DNA of 64,000 bases from Rossellomorea sp. BNER (GTDB taxonomy: Bacteria; Bacillota; Bacilli; Bacillales; Bacillaceae_B). Positions within the stretch are counted from its first letter, which is position 1; every line of letters begins with the position of its first letter. This document shows, one piece after another, positions 1 to 9,751 of the stretch. Both the position numbers and the translations under genes were made by a program. The notes beneath the pieces were generated by a model. It did no database searches, was not told where the DNA came from, and was given only the letters and a program-made list of their open reading frames with translations. The stretch covers positions 124,001-188,000 of the forward strand of contig JANAVG010000009.1 in NCBI GenBank assembly GCA_024213275.1. The letters run 5' to 3'.

Positions 1-18
1 CATTCACTTTTCTAAAAT

Positions 19-1782
19 TCATTCGTCTTCAAATAATTTTTCTCCGCGGTGGAGGCGCATGGCAATCTGGGCTGTATGCGGCATTTCTCTAGCGGTTGGG
101 GCATGGCCTGCTAGATAACGTGTTACTGAGAGGATCAACGTTTCCTGTGCATGACTAGCAAGCTCGGAATCCTCTATTTCCCAATGTTCATGTTCGGCCA
201 TCGCTGCTTCAAACATTTGAAACGAATGAAACTCTGCATCCTCTCTTAATAAAGCGTGTCCGAGTGTATTGAAGAGCTCACTTTTATCACCGCCGCGCGC
301 CAGGTAATTCACTACCCATCGTGCTGATTCTGCAACCTGTTGTTGTTGATTCATCATCTTCAATAATTCAGTTGGATTCTGCGGTTCAGCTTCTACATCC
401 TTTGGTTCTGGTCTTCGTGCAGAAGGCGTATTGAGAAAACGATCAAGATAGACACTCATAGCTCCATGGAAAACAGCTCGGGTCAATTCAGGTGTCGGCG
501 AGCGACGTAACGATTCATGTAAAGCATGAGCGTGAGTAAAAGTATGAAGTACGGTAATCCAATCCCTGAAATCATTTTGTACATGGAAACGGGAAATCCG
601 TTCCGCAGCGGCCAAAGCTACGAGCTGGGCTAAACGAGAAGGGGAGACTCCACTTTTAAGTGCATCCAACATCATATTTACCGTTTTTAAAGCATCATCT
701 GATAAAATTTGTTCAACCAATGCGGCTTCATCAACATCAGTTCCCCCTCGTGGTGAGGCATTAACAAGAATATCGGGTAATTCCTCGAACGCCTCCATTA
801 ATGGTTTGACCAAGTTCACAGGTGATTGCCAGCTATGGGATTCTTCACTACGGGATACATCACCGATACCAGGTAACAATGATGATAATACATATGGCCG
901 GTGCTCAATACCAATCTGATCGAGAATCTCGAATGCTTTATTATGAAAATCGAGCGTATGACCTGTATTTACATAAAAATGATCCGTGATCGCTGTCATC
1001 ATCATGTCAGCAAGCTGCTCGTTCGAGAAGCCTAATTCAATCGTGGACAAGAGTACCCGTTCAGCTCCCTGCGAATCACGAACCTCCACACAATGACGAT
1101 ACCATTCTGATAATTGTTCGAATGATTGGGCATTCATTTCATCTGAAACAGGAAGGGATCCGAGTAAAAAGCGTGTTCCCATTCCAGAACTTTCTCGTGC
1201 AACATGAACGAGACCTTGGAACAACGCTAAAATCTTCCCGGTTTTATCCAATTTAGGCAATACATTCGTCATGGCTGTTAAAATCGTCAATCCAGATCCC
1301 CAGCCGCTTTGATGATGTGTCGTTCCGAAGTCGACACCGATCTTTGCAATCTCAGTCGCCGGAAAACCAGCTTCCATCAATCCAACAACCGATTTGGCGA
1401 TGACAAGACTTAAATTTTGCTCAAGACCTTCACGTAATCGCTTCCTTAATTTTTCGATGGTTACTTTGTTATAAGGAACAGGGTGAACCCAAACCTTATC
1501 TTCCTTTATCTCGACAGGATAAGTAGGGACATCATCTGCCCATGGATCCAAGGTTCCACCGCTTTTTATATCAAATCGAGCATGATGCCAGTGACACGTT
1601 AAAATCCCATCACATAAGCTTCCTGTATGGAGGGGGAAGCCCATATGAGGACAACGGTTATCCACCGCATAGACTTGTTTTTCGTAAACGAATACTGCAA
1701 TGGCATGACTTCCACCTTTTATTACCTTTGCACCTTCATCTTCAAGTGTCTTTAATGAACCTGCATAAATCAATTCTGACAA
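19..1782 (-). CDS. Rieske [2Fe-2S] domain protein with long uncharacterised C-terminal region
   Basis: The first 100 residues form a Rieske ferredoxin domain. The cluster-binding boxes CPH and CHWH are visible, so Cys44, His46, Cys63 and His66 (counted from the chosen start) would hold a [2Fe-2S] cluster. The remaining 480 or so residues are mostly helical and match no family I recognise; they include a His-rich stretch near residue 150. There is no signal peptide or membrane segment, so the protein should be cytosolic. Rieske domains carry electrons for oxygenases or reductases, but no oxygenase catalytic domain is visible. I chose a TTG start because the GGGAGAG ribosome site runs into an alternative GTG three codons upstream. 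The gene seems monocistronic. The Rieske domain is secure; the overall function is unknown. Confidence 0.8.
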   Translation of the reverse strand: MSELIYAGSLKTLEDEGAKVIKGGSHAIAVFVYEKQVYAVDNRCPHMGFPLHTGSLCDGILTCHWHHARFDIKSGGTLDPWADDVPTYPVEIKEDKVWVHPVPYNKVTIEKLRKRLREGLEQNLSLVIAKSVVGLMEAGFPATEIAKIGVDFGTTHHQSGWGSGLTILTAMTNVLPKLDKTGKILALFQGLVHVARESSGMGTRFLLGSLPVSDEMNAQSFEQLSEWYRHCVEVRDSQGAERVLLSTIELGFSNEQLADMMMTAITDHFYVNTGHTLDFHNKAFEILDQIGIEHRPYVLSSLLPGIGDVSRSEESHSWQSPVNLVKPLMEAFEELPDILVNASPRGGTDVDEAALVEQILSDDALKTVNMMLDALKSGVSPSRLAQLVALAAAERISRFHVQNDFRDWITVLHTFTHAHALHESLRRSPTPELTRAVFHGAMSVYLDRFLNTPSARRPEPKDVEAEPQNPTELLKMMNQQQQVAESARWVVNYLARGGDKSELFNTLGHALLREDAEFHSFQMFEAAMAEHEHWEIEDSELASHAQETLILSVTRYLAGHAPTAREMPHTAQIAMRLHRGEKLFEDE

Positions 1783-2245
1783 TAGTATCACTCTCCCTTA
1801 ATTGGAATTAAATGGAACCTCTATATAAGGAGGAATAGAGGGCGTACAAACATGGTTATCTACTACTTTATATTATTGATGGAATCCAGTAATCCTCCAT
1901 AAGTGGAGATTTTTCTCATTCAAAAGTCTGATACTTGTAAGAATGGTTATTAACACGCTATTACTTACTGCTTAAGAGCAAACTCACATTTGGTTCTTGA
2001 ATACACGAATCTTAAGGGAAATCTGGCACGGGAATTTAACCGATTGAGAAGCTTATACGGAGGCAAAAACAAAATTTGTGAATCGTGTTGTTGAAGAATT
2101 AAAAATTTTAGGACATTCTCACGATCTTAAGCTAACTGGCGCGACTGCAGCACAAGAGGATTCTCTTTTTAGAATAAAGTTGCACAACGTTTTGCAAATA
2201 GGGGGACAAGGATTGTATAAAGATTACGAATTAATGGGTAACGAA
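1783..2245. other. Gene-poor stretch with a weak 75-codon frame
   Basis: No convincing gene is seen. A GTG-started plus-strand frame of 75 codons begins at 2078 behind a GGAGG placed too far away (about 14 bases). Its last codons run through a hairpin that looks like a terminator. The predicted peptide resembles nothing I know. It is either a small hypothetical gene or the worn-down 3' end of an older one. Confidence 0.25.
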
Positions 2246-2287
2246 GGGCTAATTTATCAGTTTTTCACTGAGAAATCAGCCCTTTTT
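2246..2287 (+). terminator. Rho-independent terminator-like hairpin
   Basis: GGGCT pairs with AGCCC at the base. The inner arms, ATTTaTCAG and CTGAgAAAT, also pair with few mismatches, and a run of five T follows on the plus strand. It may be left from a lost upstream plus-strand gene. Confidence 0.45.
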
Positions 2288-2333
2288 ATCTTGTTAAATC
2301 CTTAACGTAGTAAAATACGTTTTCGTTAATAGA

Positions 2334-3218
2334 TCATCTTTCCAAACGCGCCTCCTCTAATGCACTAATATCAATCTTCTTCATCTTCAGCATGGCATCA
2401 GAAGCTCGACGCGCTTCATCCTTCGGCCCTTTAAACAAAACTTCATCAATGTTATCCGGAACAATCTGCCACGAAACACCAAACTTATCTTTCACCCAGC
2501 CGCATTGTTCCGCTTCAGGTACGGCAGAAAGCTTGTCCCAGTAATAATCAATCTCTTCCTGACCTTTACAATTTACGATAAAAGAAAATGCTTCATTAAA
2601 ATTAAAATCGACATCCATTCCATTATCCATTGCTGAAAAATTCATTCCAAAAAGGTTGAAATCAGCATACTTCACGTTTGCTTTAGATGATTGGGCTTCA
2701 CTAGGTTCATAGTTGCTGATTAGACCTATTCCTGTGTTCTCAAATATGTCGGTGTAGTATTTTACCGCTTCTTCAGCCATTCCGCACGATTCACCAGAGA
2801 AAAGTAGGTTTGGCCTAATCTTTTGTACAGCCTGTCCTTCGTCTACCAGCATCAACTGCCAGGACAACCCATATCTATCCTGAACCCAACCATACCACTT
2901 GCAAAATGGATATTTGCCAAGCGGCATTAATTCGTTACCTTCGTCTATTAATGCCTTCCACTTGGTGTTTACTTCCTCCACGGTCTCGCAAGTTACCATT
3001 AACGAAATGGTAGGATTGAATTTGAAGTGGGGACCCGCACTTATTGCTTGGAATTCCTGGCCAGCCAATTCAAAGCTTACTAATTCCGAATCGCCAGATG
3101 GAGTGCCCTCAATAACTGTCACATTTACTAGTTTGGACTGATCAAATAAACGGATGTAAAACAACGCAGCTTCTTTTGCTTCCGTGTCAAACCATAGATG
3201 TGGAACTATTTTTTGCAT
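2334..3218 (-). CDS. VOC-superfamily protein with two PhnB-like (3-dmu-9_3-mt) domains
   Basis: The protein has two tandem domains of about 130 residues each. Each starts with a PHLWFDTEA-type strand and ends with a GWVQDRYGLSWQ or GWVKDKFGVSWQ motif, the hallmark of the PhnB-like branch of the vicinal-oxygen-chelate fold. Such proteins are often misnamed 3-demethylubiquinone methyltransferases; most have no assigned reaction. At 294 residues it is the usual length of the two-domain form. The ATG follows an AGGAGG ribosome site. It lies 51 bases downstream of a likely co-transcribed SRPBCC gene, a common pairing in Bacillus genomes. The family call is firm and the substrate is unknown. Confidence 0.85.
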   Translation of the reverse strand: MQKIVPHLWFDTEAKEAALFYIRLFDQSKLVNVTVIEGTPSGDSELVSFELAGQEFQAISAGPHFKFNPTISLMVTCETVEEVNTKWKALIDEGNELMPLGKYPFCKWYGWVQDRYGLSWQLMLVDEGQAVQKIRPNLLFSGESCGMAEEAVKYYTDIFENTGIGLISNYEPSEAQSSKANVKYADFNLFGMNFSAMDNGMDVDFNFNEAFSFIVNCKGQEEIDYYWDKLSAVPEAEQCGWVKDKFGVSWQIVPDNIDEVLFKGPKDEARRASDAMLKMKKIDISALEEARLER

Positions 3219-3269
3219 CAGATTCCTCCTAATCGGGTTTATAGCAACTTAACAAAACAGATCCTAACC

Positions 3270-3698
3270 TTATTGAGCAGCTTCACTATACTTTTTAAAA
3301 TTATCCAGAATCGACTGCCACCCTGTTTTCTGCATCTCAATGGAATTGGTGTCTTCAGCTTCAAAAATTTCTATTACTTTCGTATCGCTATCCTGAGCAA
3401 CAAACGTAATTTCAACTTTCCTTCCGTCGCCCATCGTGTAAGAAATAAACTCATGGTTTCTCACATCATCATATACTCCAGCAAAATCAAACCCGAAGCT
3501 TTCGTCCTTTGCTTCCATTCGTGTAAGAAATTTGCCGCCAACACGTAAATCATTCTCCGCAACCGGCGCATGCCAGTCATCAGAAGCGTTAGACCATCGC
3601 TTTATATGCTCTGGTTCCGTCCAATATTTCCATACTTTTTCAACTGGTGCATGAACTGTAGTTTCAACGGTTATTGTTTCTTTCTTACCTGTTTCCAT
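3270..3698 (-). CDS. SRPBCC / AHSA1-domain protein
   Basis: The 142-residue product has the START-like Activator of Hsp90 ATPase homologue 1 fold. The typical VHAPVEKVWKYWTEPEHI entry motif is near residue 12, GGKF lies mid-protein, and a C-terminal helix reads GWQSILDNFKKY. Members form a hydrophobic cavity that binds small lipophilic ligands, and few have a proven role. I start at the internal ATG preceded by GAGGTG rather than the longer upstream frame, which lacks a ribosome site. It is first in a probable two-gene operon with the downstream VOC protein. Confidence 0.85.
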   Translation of the reverse strand: METGKKETITVETTVHAPVEKVWKYWTEPEHIKRWSNASDDWHAPVAENDLRVGGKFLTRMEAKDESFGFDFAGVYDDVRNHEFISYTMGDGRKVEITFVAQDSDTKVIEIFEAEDTNSIEMQKTGWQSILDNFKKYSEAAQ

Positions 3699-4210
3699 TG
3701 TTAACACCTCACATTTTAGATTTAAGTTAATAGTATACGTAATAGTCAAAATCTTCAATCTTTATTTTCGAACTTCACAATTCATAAGAAGGTTAGTGAA
3801 AATAGTAAAGGCTGTTGTTATGAATCCATGATTTAAAGATTTGTTTCACACGATTAATTCAGTATTTTTCGTTGTACCATTTCAAGCTATAAACGCTTGA
3901 ATGGAGGTAGGTAACATTTGAAAAAGTAATCCTTTAAATTTAAGATCAATAAGACCAGCGATAACAAGACAAGTAATGATTATTAAGATGAATGGTTTTT
4001 TTGTCCACATCGATAACTCCCCCCTTTATTAAGAAAATACAACTTGAGAAAGCTAGTCCTTCTCATAAAGCCTTTTTTTACTCAGTTAGGAAAACCTCCT
4101 CCGCTTATATAAGCACGCGAAACTTTTGCTGTTGGAAGGCATTTTCCTATGAGAATACAGTTTATGAGCACTTTTTACCAATCGGTCTTTCTCTATTATA
4201 TCTGAGGGTT
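3699..4210. other. Intergenic stretch with no supported gene
   Basis: The stretch is AT-rich DNA between the SRPBCC gene and the broken lipoprotein gene. A 74-codon plus-strand frame exists but lacks a ribosome site and any recognisable motif. Part of it may be eroded remains of the lipoprotein gene. Confidence 0.4.
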
Positions 4211-4473
4211 TCATGAATCACCCAACTCTACAAAAATCTTAACATTGTAGAACAATCCAGTTGGGCTGTAGAACATCGGTGCTAAGTAGGTTTCACCGTC
4301 AGCACATGGATTCGTCGCAAGCGTGTCAGTAAATCCATCCAGCAATTTTCCATCTACTGTTGGTTTTTTATCTCCGTCAGTTGTATGACCGGATTCCTTT
4401 CCTCCACAGGCAGCTAAACCTTGGTTAATAATACAAATGATAGACCCAATAAAGGATTCTTAAGCTTCATCAT
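4211..4473 (-). pseudogene. Remnant of sugar ABC transporter substrate-binding lipoprotein
   Basis: Behind a good GGGGCGAG ribosome site, an ATG opens a signal peptide (MMKLKNPLLGLSFVLL). The frame then breaks, and the lipobox GLAAC-GG appears in another frame. The following residues include GETYLAPMFYSPTGLFYN, which matches the N-lobe of carbohydrate-binding proteins of family 1 type. The normal spacing between lipobox and this motif (about 100 residues) has shrunk to about 40, and the reading ends soon after. The gene is therefore frameshifted, internally deleted and 3'-truncated. It is divergent from the AraC regulator next door, which suggests the two once formed a sugar-uptake locus. Confidence 0.75.
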
Positions 4474-4616
4474 CACTCGCCCCTTTTTTGAATTTCCACA
4501 CTTTAATTGTACATTTGGGTAAACATCTTGTTTAGATTTTTAGCTAAATTGCTTTTTGTGTAACACCTGATAAAATGATTGTTAAAGAAAATTCCGAAAA
4601 TAAGGGAGTGAAAGGA

Positions 4617-5453
4617 ATGTCCTATGAAGTCTATAAAGTAAAAGATTTTTCTATTAAAAAAATGCCGTTTAAGCTCCTGTATATCACGCGATCAGAATAT
4701 GATAAAGGATGGCACAGCACACAACACACCCATCACTTTACGGAGCTATTTTATATTGTAAAAGGAAAAGGATCTTTTATTTTGCCAACGCTCGAAATTC
4801 CGGTGAAAGAAAATGATTTGGTGATGATCAACCCAAATGTTGAGCATACAGAGAGATCCAATAGCCAGGATTCACTTGAATACATTGCACTCGGAATTGA
4901 GGGATTTTCTTTTTCACTTGCTGAAGAAAAAGATTCGCAAATGGGGTTGTATACATACCAAGGAGATCGTGAAGATATTTTTTTCTATCTTAATAAATTA
5001 CTAGATGAAGTTCAGAGTAATAAGGAAGATTATGAAATCATCTGCCAAAATATCATCGAAATCCTGATAGTCAAACTTAGACGCGGAAAAAACTTTACCC
5101 TTGAAAAAACCGAACCAAAAAACATTAATCGAGCAGTGTCCTTCATCAAGTATTATATTAACCAAAATTATCGTGATGCGATTACACTGGATACACTAGC
5201 AGAAGCGGGTCACATCAATAAATATTACTTAGCTCATACCTTTAAAAAGGATATGGGCATTTCACCGATCGAATATTTAAACCAAGTCCGGATTAAAGAA
5301 GCAAAAATTCTCTTAGATACAACCGATTACACGATTGCCTCCATTGCTGAAATTACCGGTTTTTCTTCACAATCATTTTTCACTCAGGCTTTTAAACGAA
5401 CAACAAGACAAACTCCTTCTAAGTACCGTAAAGAGGCAAGGAAAAAAATTTGA
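4617..5453 (+). CDS. AraC-family transcriptional regulator with N-terminal cupin
   Basis: Residues 1-120 form a cupin sensor with HTHHFTELFYIVKGKG and a typical NPNVEHTE strand, so it probably binds a sugar. The last 100 residues hold two helix-turn-helix motifs ending in GFSSQSFFTQAFKRTTRQTPSKYRK, the AraC signature. The ATG behind AAGGGAGTGAAAGG is preferred over one 14 codons upstream. It is divergent from a decayed sugar-binding lipoprotein gene and converges on the GH101 glycosidase gene. It may have controlled the former and may still control glycan use. The regulator family is certain and the ligand is unknown. Confidence 0.88.
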   Translation: MSYEVYKVKDFSIKKMPFKLLYITRSEYDKGWHSTQHTHHFTELFYIVKGKGSFILPTLEIPVKENDLVMINPNVEHTERSNSQDSLEYIALGIEGFSFSLAEEKDSQMGLYTYQGDREDIFFYLNKLLDEVQSNKEDYEIICQNIIEILIVKLRRGKNFTLEKTEPKNINRAVSFIKYYINQNYRDAITLDTLAEAGHINKYYLAHTFKKDMGISPIEYLNQVRIKEAKILLDTTDYTIASIAEITGFSSQSFFTQAFKRTTRQTPSKYRKEARKKI

Positions 5454-5516
5454 TGTCATAGAGTATAAGCTAGAAAAGAACAAAAAGCGAAAGCGCCCCG
5501 TTAAGCATAAAACGAC

Positions 5517-5551
5517 CCATGAAGAAAAGGCACTTTTCTCTTCTTTCATGG
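5517..5551 (+). terminator. Possible terminator after araC-type gene
   Basis: An imperfect inverted repeat with arms CCATGAAGAAAAG and CTTCTTTCATGG lies 60 bases after the stop codon. The T-run is weak. Confidence 0.4.
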
Positions 5552-5770
5552 CTTTAGTATTGGTGATAGATTAGGATAGTCTTAGGGTTCTATTTTCGTG
5601 TTATTAGGGTCGTATTGCTCTTTTGAGGGTGCCACTTTTTTCTGGATTTTCACGCCTCATTCGGCTCCTTTGAGTGCGTCATTTTTCCTTTTATGCTTTT
5701 TAAGTGCTTCGACAAACATCATTCCCCGAGATAACGTTAGATTTTAGTCACGCATTTCCCAAAAAACAAA

Positions 5771-5809
5771 AAAACTCGAAAACTAAGAACGCCTTAGTTT
5801 TCAAGTTTT
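5771..5809 (-). terminator. Bidirectional terminator hairpin
   Basis: The arms ACTCGAAAACTAAG and CTTAGTTTTCAAGT pair almost perfectly and are flanked by A-runs and T-runs. It lies downstream of the minus-strand GH101 gene and can also stop plus-strand transcripts. Confidence 0.7.
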
Positions 5810-5917
5810 TCTTTACTATGTGAAGGGAACTCTATGAGAGCCTAGCTTCTTTTCATTAACGTTGTCGATTAACATCATTTCCTGGGGAATTTTCTGCAAG
5901 ATTCTGGTTCCTTACCT

Positions 5918-8900
5918 TCAATCTAACCTTTCAATCCGAAGATTGTCTAACATAAATGTCCCTGCTCCTGTATCCCCATTCAAACTAGTGCCATCACTGA
6001 AAATTCCAATATAGGTTTGCCCATTATCGGAGCCTGTCACCGTGAACTCAGCTGTTTTGGTATCGGTAGAGGCAGGAAGTAGTTCATTAGCGCTTAATCC
6101 TTTGGCATCGCCAATATCACGAACATCAATTGCTTGATCGCCTGAGATAAAGCGATAGGAATCGGCAGTTGTTTGGTAGTCAAAGGTTACTTTATAGGTG
6201 GCGCCCGGTTCAAAATGGTAGTGTTGTGGAATGGTGCGATACACTAAACCTTTTTTCCCAGTATTCACTTTGACCGACCAATTGCCTCCCAGGACATCGT
6301 CTACTAATTTTTTGCCGGCCCATCCTTTTTGTGTATAGGGAGCGTGCAATTCAGACAAATGAATTCTGTTGTCTGTCACACCTTCTGTATTCCCAATTAC
6401 AAATGGGTAAATCCCTTGGACGACCGATTCAAAGTCTTGTTCAAATACTCGTTTCGAAACATGGTTTGTCAACGTTTTTTGAACTATTCGAATATCATCG
6501 AATTTCGTATTTCCTTCTCCCGCTTCACGGCTGAAAGTGATTTTAGCTGTATCCGATTCTGCCGTAAACGATACTTGCATTCTTTGCATTTTACTATTGT
6601 ATCCATCATTTGTAGCATGTGAATCTGCTTGTACATAATTCTTTTGCAGGCTGCGGAGAGTGTAATTGCTTACGTCCTTAACGCCGCCGGTAACTTCGAT
6701 TGCAGCTCTTACATCACTATTATTTTCGACATATACTTCTGCTACATAATCTTTGCCTGGTTCCAAATCGGTTATTTCACGGGTAACGGAAGTTTGTTTT
6801 GATGGATTGTTGATGTTTAAGTGGTAGTCGCCACTACTTAGATTACGGGCGCTTCCTGTTTGGTCTGTTCTCTTGACACTTACTGCCTTTTTATCTCCCT
6901 CAACCTTTGTATGTTTATCTTTTATGGTTCCAGAATTGAATCCAGTGTCGTAAACATGGGCACCTGAGCTCCAATTCTCAATTTGCAACCCTTTTTCTTT
7001 TTCCGCTTCCACGATATAAGGAGTTGCAGGATCAGCTGTTAATGTTATTTGATTATCGACAACCTTCACTTTCTCCTTATCGGATCTGCCTTGATCAGTC
7101 AATTTGTACACATAAACCTTTTTGACACCTTCATATTCATCTGGAAGGGTCCAAGTCGATTCTCCGCCTTCCAAATTCCAGTGATATAATTTTTTAGAGT
7201 CAGGAGTTGGCGATTCAAAGTCTTGTTCTATCCATGGAATCAAATACTTATGTCCATCAAGGACAACGTTGTCATTAAGAGTAATGATGCGTTCTCTGGA
7301 ATCCTTTTTTCGTGTGACCTTCACGACATCTCCGTTATTTGGATCTGCTAATTTAATTTCTTGTTCCAGGTTGGTTTTTTGAGGATCGCCTTCAATCGTT
7401 TTCCAATTAGTTACGTAATATTTTTGCAAGAATTTCGTTGGTAGGTTGGTATCAAATGTCATTTTGATAAAGTTGTCAAAATTCTTATCCGATTGCCAGC
7501 CTTCAAAACCAGCTAATTCATATCCGCCAAGTAACGGATGATCTGCCGTTCCACCAGCTTCAGGCCAATTTAATACCCACGAATCTTTTTGGTGATTACT
7601 AATAAAGCGTAGAACTTCTGAGTTAATCCCTTTATGAGTAGGTCCCCCATAGTTCTTATCAGTGGCCCAATGCTGCCATGTTGAATAATTGGCAATGGAC
7701 GTACCGAATTCAGTGGTCACTCGCCAGCCTCTATCGATCAATTGTTCTGCCACTCGGTTTGATTCCCATTGATCTTGATACCATACGTCTAAATAAATGA
7801 AGTCAAGTTTTGGTACAGCTTCTTTTAATTGATCCAATCTTTTTGCACGTGAGCCTGAATATAAATCTTTTAATTTATTTATGGTATAAGATTGGTCCAA
7901 CCAGCCCCATCCTTTCGCATTTGGACCATTAATTAAGTCCTCACTGAAAGAATCGGCTTCAGGATACGCTTCTTGAGCGTTAATGTGAACACCAAATTCA
8001 GTGTTGAGCTTATGACCTGATTCCACAAGCTTGTTCAAATCCTTAGCGCCGCCCATACGTTCACCTACATCACCGTAATCTGGGTGCCCGCTATCGTGAC
8101 CTTCATTGGCATACCCTTTTAGCAATACCGCTTGTCCCAATCCATCTGTAGCAAGAGCTACCTTCTTAACATTATCCAATGTTTTAAGGAATGGATGTTG
8201 CGCTTGTGATCCAAAATTCATGGCAATACGCGTGGCTACATTATTATTTACATCTTCTGAACCAGGAATGTCTTGCATGATATCACGGTACGCAATCGCC
8301 CCGTCCTGCCAGTTAACCTTATCATCCTCATTCAAATCTTCCGCAATCGCAATTTTTACAGTAGGTGGATTTGATGATGGCTCTGGCATGAATTCCCGAT
8401 GATAAAAGAGTTTACTAGAGCCTATCCCCATTGCCTTAACGCCATTTTCACTTTCATAGCGACTAGCCACTAAGTTACGGTAGCCATTTACTTCTGAGCT
8501 CGACCATACACCTGCACTCAATTCGTCCGTGGACAATAAAGCCGTATAATAGCTATCTGATGTTCCGATCTTGTCCATTGAAGAGTCAACCGATACATCG
8601 ACATCACCTGGCTTCGTGACATCACTGCTAAGATTCGTTAATTTAGCTTTTGCATCTGTTTGACTGGAATTTATAGAAATAAAGTTCATGTCCGCAAATT
8701 CAACCGATTCAATGGTTGCACTACCGGCATTATGAATCTTTTCAAAGCTATAAATAACTTTGTTATCATCCACTTCTAAAGAAAGCGTAAATTTAGCATC
8801 AAGCTCCTCAAATGGATCCTTAACACTTAATACGTAAATAGCTTTATGATCACTAACCTTTTCAAAGATTACGTCAGGATAGTACAGCATCCCATTTACT

Positions 8901-9751
8901 TTTAATCCGTAAACAGGAGTTTCTTGCCCATTCATGACTTTGTCTCCCACTCGATATTCCTTGACACGAGGGAATACTTCATCAATCACGACATCCATAT
9001 AGTCCGAACTTAACGTTTCTAGGACCGGCTGCGTATCTGGAGGCTTTGGAGGAGTATATTCTTTAATTCTGACATTTGAAATCGTTATGTTAGCTGCACC
9101 ACGGCTCTTTTCTAGCCCAAGTAAACCTTTCGCATCGACTCCTTCAGGCTGTGTCCAAGAACCCATTTTTTCACCATCAATGTATAATGTAGCTCCATCA
9201 TCAATAAATTTCACGCGTAAATGATAGGTTTGATCGGCTTTTAATGGGACACCCGTTGTCATGGATGTCCAACTGTTCTTAGGGCCGAAAATTTCTCCAA
9301 AATACTGATCGTTCTGATCACCTGTTCCTACATAAGTATAGGCGGAAGAATCCTGAACACGATAAATAAAACCAAAACGATTCAAGTCCGTATCGGAGGT
9401 AATATCGGCTTCAAAAATACCATTCTTCATTTCTTCCATCTGATTGTAGACAATTTTATTTTTCCCATGTGAAGTAACACCATATGTGACGGAGCCATCG
9501 TCATTATAGGTGAGGGTTCCGTCTCCTTGAATAATGTCAAAATCACCTTCTTCAAGTTGATTGTCGGTAATATCCACAGAAGGTTCTTCACTTTCATTCA
9601 TTTCGTTTCCTTCTGATGAAATGTTAACTAAAGGATTGGATTCTGTTGCTTTAGCATGTAAAGGAGAAACAAAATTCGGCAGTGATAATGGGAGTACTAA
9701 CATAAATACAAGAAAGACTGAGATTGCTCTTTTAAAATATTTTTTGCCCAC
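5918..9751 (-). CDS. Secreted GH101 endo-alpha-N-acetylgalactosaminidase
   Basis: This 1277-residue enzyme should release the core-1 O-glycan (Gal-beta-1,3-GalNAc) from mucin-type glycoproteins. It has an N-terminal signal peptide of about 35 residues and then a beta-sandwich or concanavalin-like module (about 60-235). The GH101 barrel and its accessory domains span about 240-940, followed by two carbohydrate-binding-like modules. The catalytic region is clear: Asp655 in FIYLDVWY is the expected nucleophile and Glu681 in VTTEFG the expected acid/base. YANEGHDSGHPDYGD and FEGWQSDKNF are also family-typical. There is no LPXTG, S-layer or membrane anchor, so the enzyme is probably released. It starts with GTG seven bases after AAGGAGG. 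The gene stands alone, with an AraC regulator convergent to it. Confidence 0.9.
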   Translation of the reverse strand: MGKKYFKRAISVFLVFMLVLPLSLPNFVSPLHAKATESNPLVNISSEGNEMNESEEPSVDITDNQLEEGDFDIIQGDGTLTYNDDGSVTYGVTSHGKNKIVYNQMEEMKNGIFEADITSDTDLNRFGFIYRVQDSSAYTYVGTGDQNDQYFGEIFGPKNSWTSMTTGVPLKADQTYHLRVKFIDDGATLYIDGEKMGSWTQPEGVDAKGLLGLEKSRGAANITISNVRIKEYTPPKPPDTQPVLETLSSDYMDVVIDEVFPRVKEYRVGDKVMNGQETPVYGLKVNGMLYYPDVIFEKVSDHKAIYVLSVKDPFEELDAKFTLSLEVDDNKVIYSFEKIHNAGSATIESVEFADMNFISINSSQTDAKAKLTNLSSDVTKPGDVDVSVDSSMDKIGTSDSYYTALLSTDELSAGVWSSSEVNGYRNLVASRYESENGVKAMGIGSSKLFYHREFMPEPSSNPPTVKIAIAEDLNEDDKVNWQDGAIAYRDIMQDIPGSEDVNNNVATRIAMNFGSQAQHPFLKTLDNVKKVALATDGLGQAVLLKGYANEGHDSGHPDYGDVGERMGGAKDLNKLVESGHKLNTEFGVHINAQEAYPEADSFSEDLINGPNAKGWGWLDQSYTINKLKDLYSGSRAKRLDQLKEAVPKLDFIYLDVWYQDQWESNRVAEQLIDRGWRVTTEFGTSIANYSTWQHWATDKNYGGPTHKGINSEVLRFISNHQKDSWVLNWPEAGGTADHPLLGGYELAGFEGWQSDKNFDNFIKMTFDTNLPTKFLQKYYVTNWKTIEGDPQKTNLEQEIKLADPNNGDVVKVTRKKDSRERIITLNDNVVLDGHKYLIPWIEQDFESPTPDSKKLYHWNLEGGESTWTLPDEYEGVKKVYVYKLTDQGRSDKEKVKVVDNQITLTADPATPYIVEAEKEKGLQIENWSSGAHVYDTGFNSGTIKDKHTKVEGDKKAVSVKRTDQTGSARNLSSGDYHLNINNPSKQTSVTREITDLEPGKDYVAEVYVENNSDVRAAIEVTGGVKDVSNYTLRSLQKNYVQADSHATNDGYNSKMQRMQVSFTAESDTAKITFSREAGEGNTKFDDIRIVQKTLTNHVSKRVFEQDFESVVQGIYPFVIGNTEGVTDNRIHLSELHAPYTQKGWAGKKLVDDVLGGNWSVKVNTGKKGLVYRTIPQHYHFEPGATYKVTFDYQTTADSYRFISGDQAIDVRDIGDAKGLSANELLPASTDTKTAEFTVTGSDNGQTYIGIFSDGTSLNGDTGAGTFMLDNLRIERLD

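Noticed and set aside
6329..6622. Plus-strand frames inside the GH101 gene, and others near 8106 and 9561
   Set aside because: They lie antisense to a gene with clear catalytic motifs and have no ribosome sites or family resemblance.
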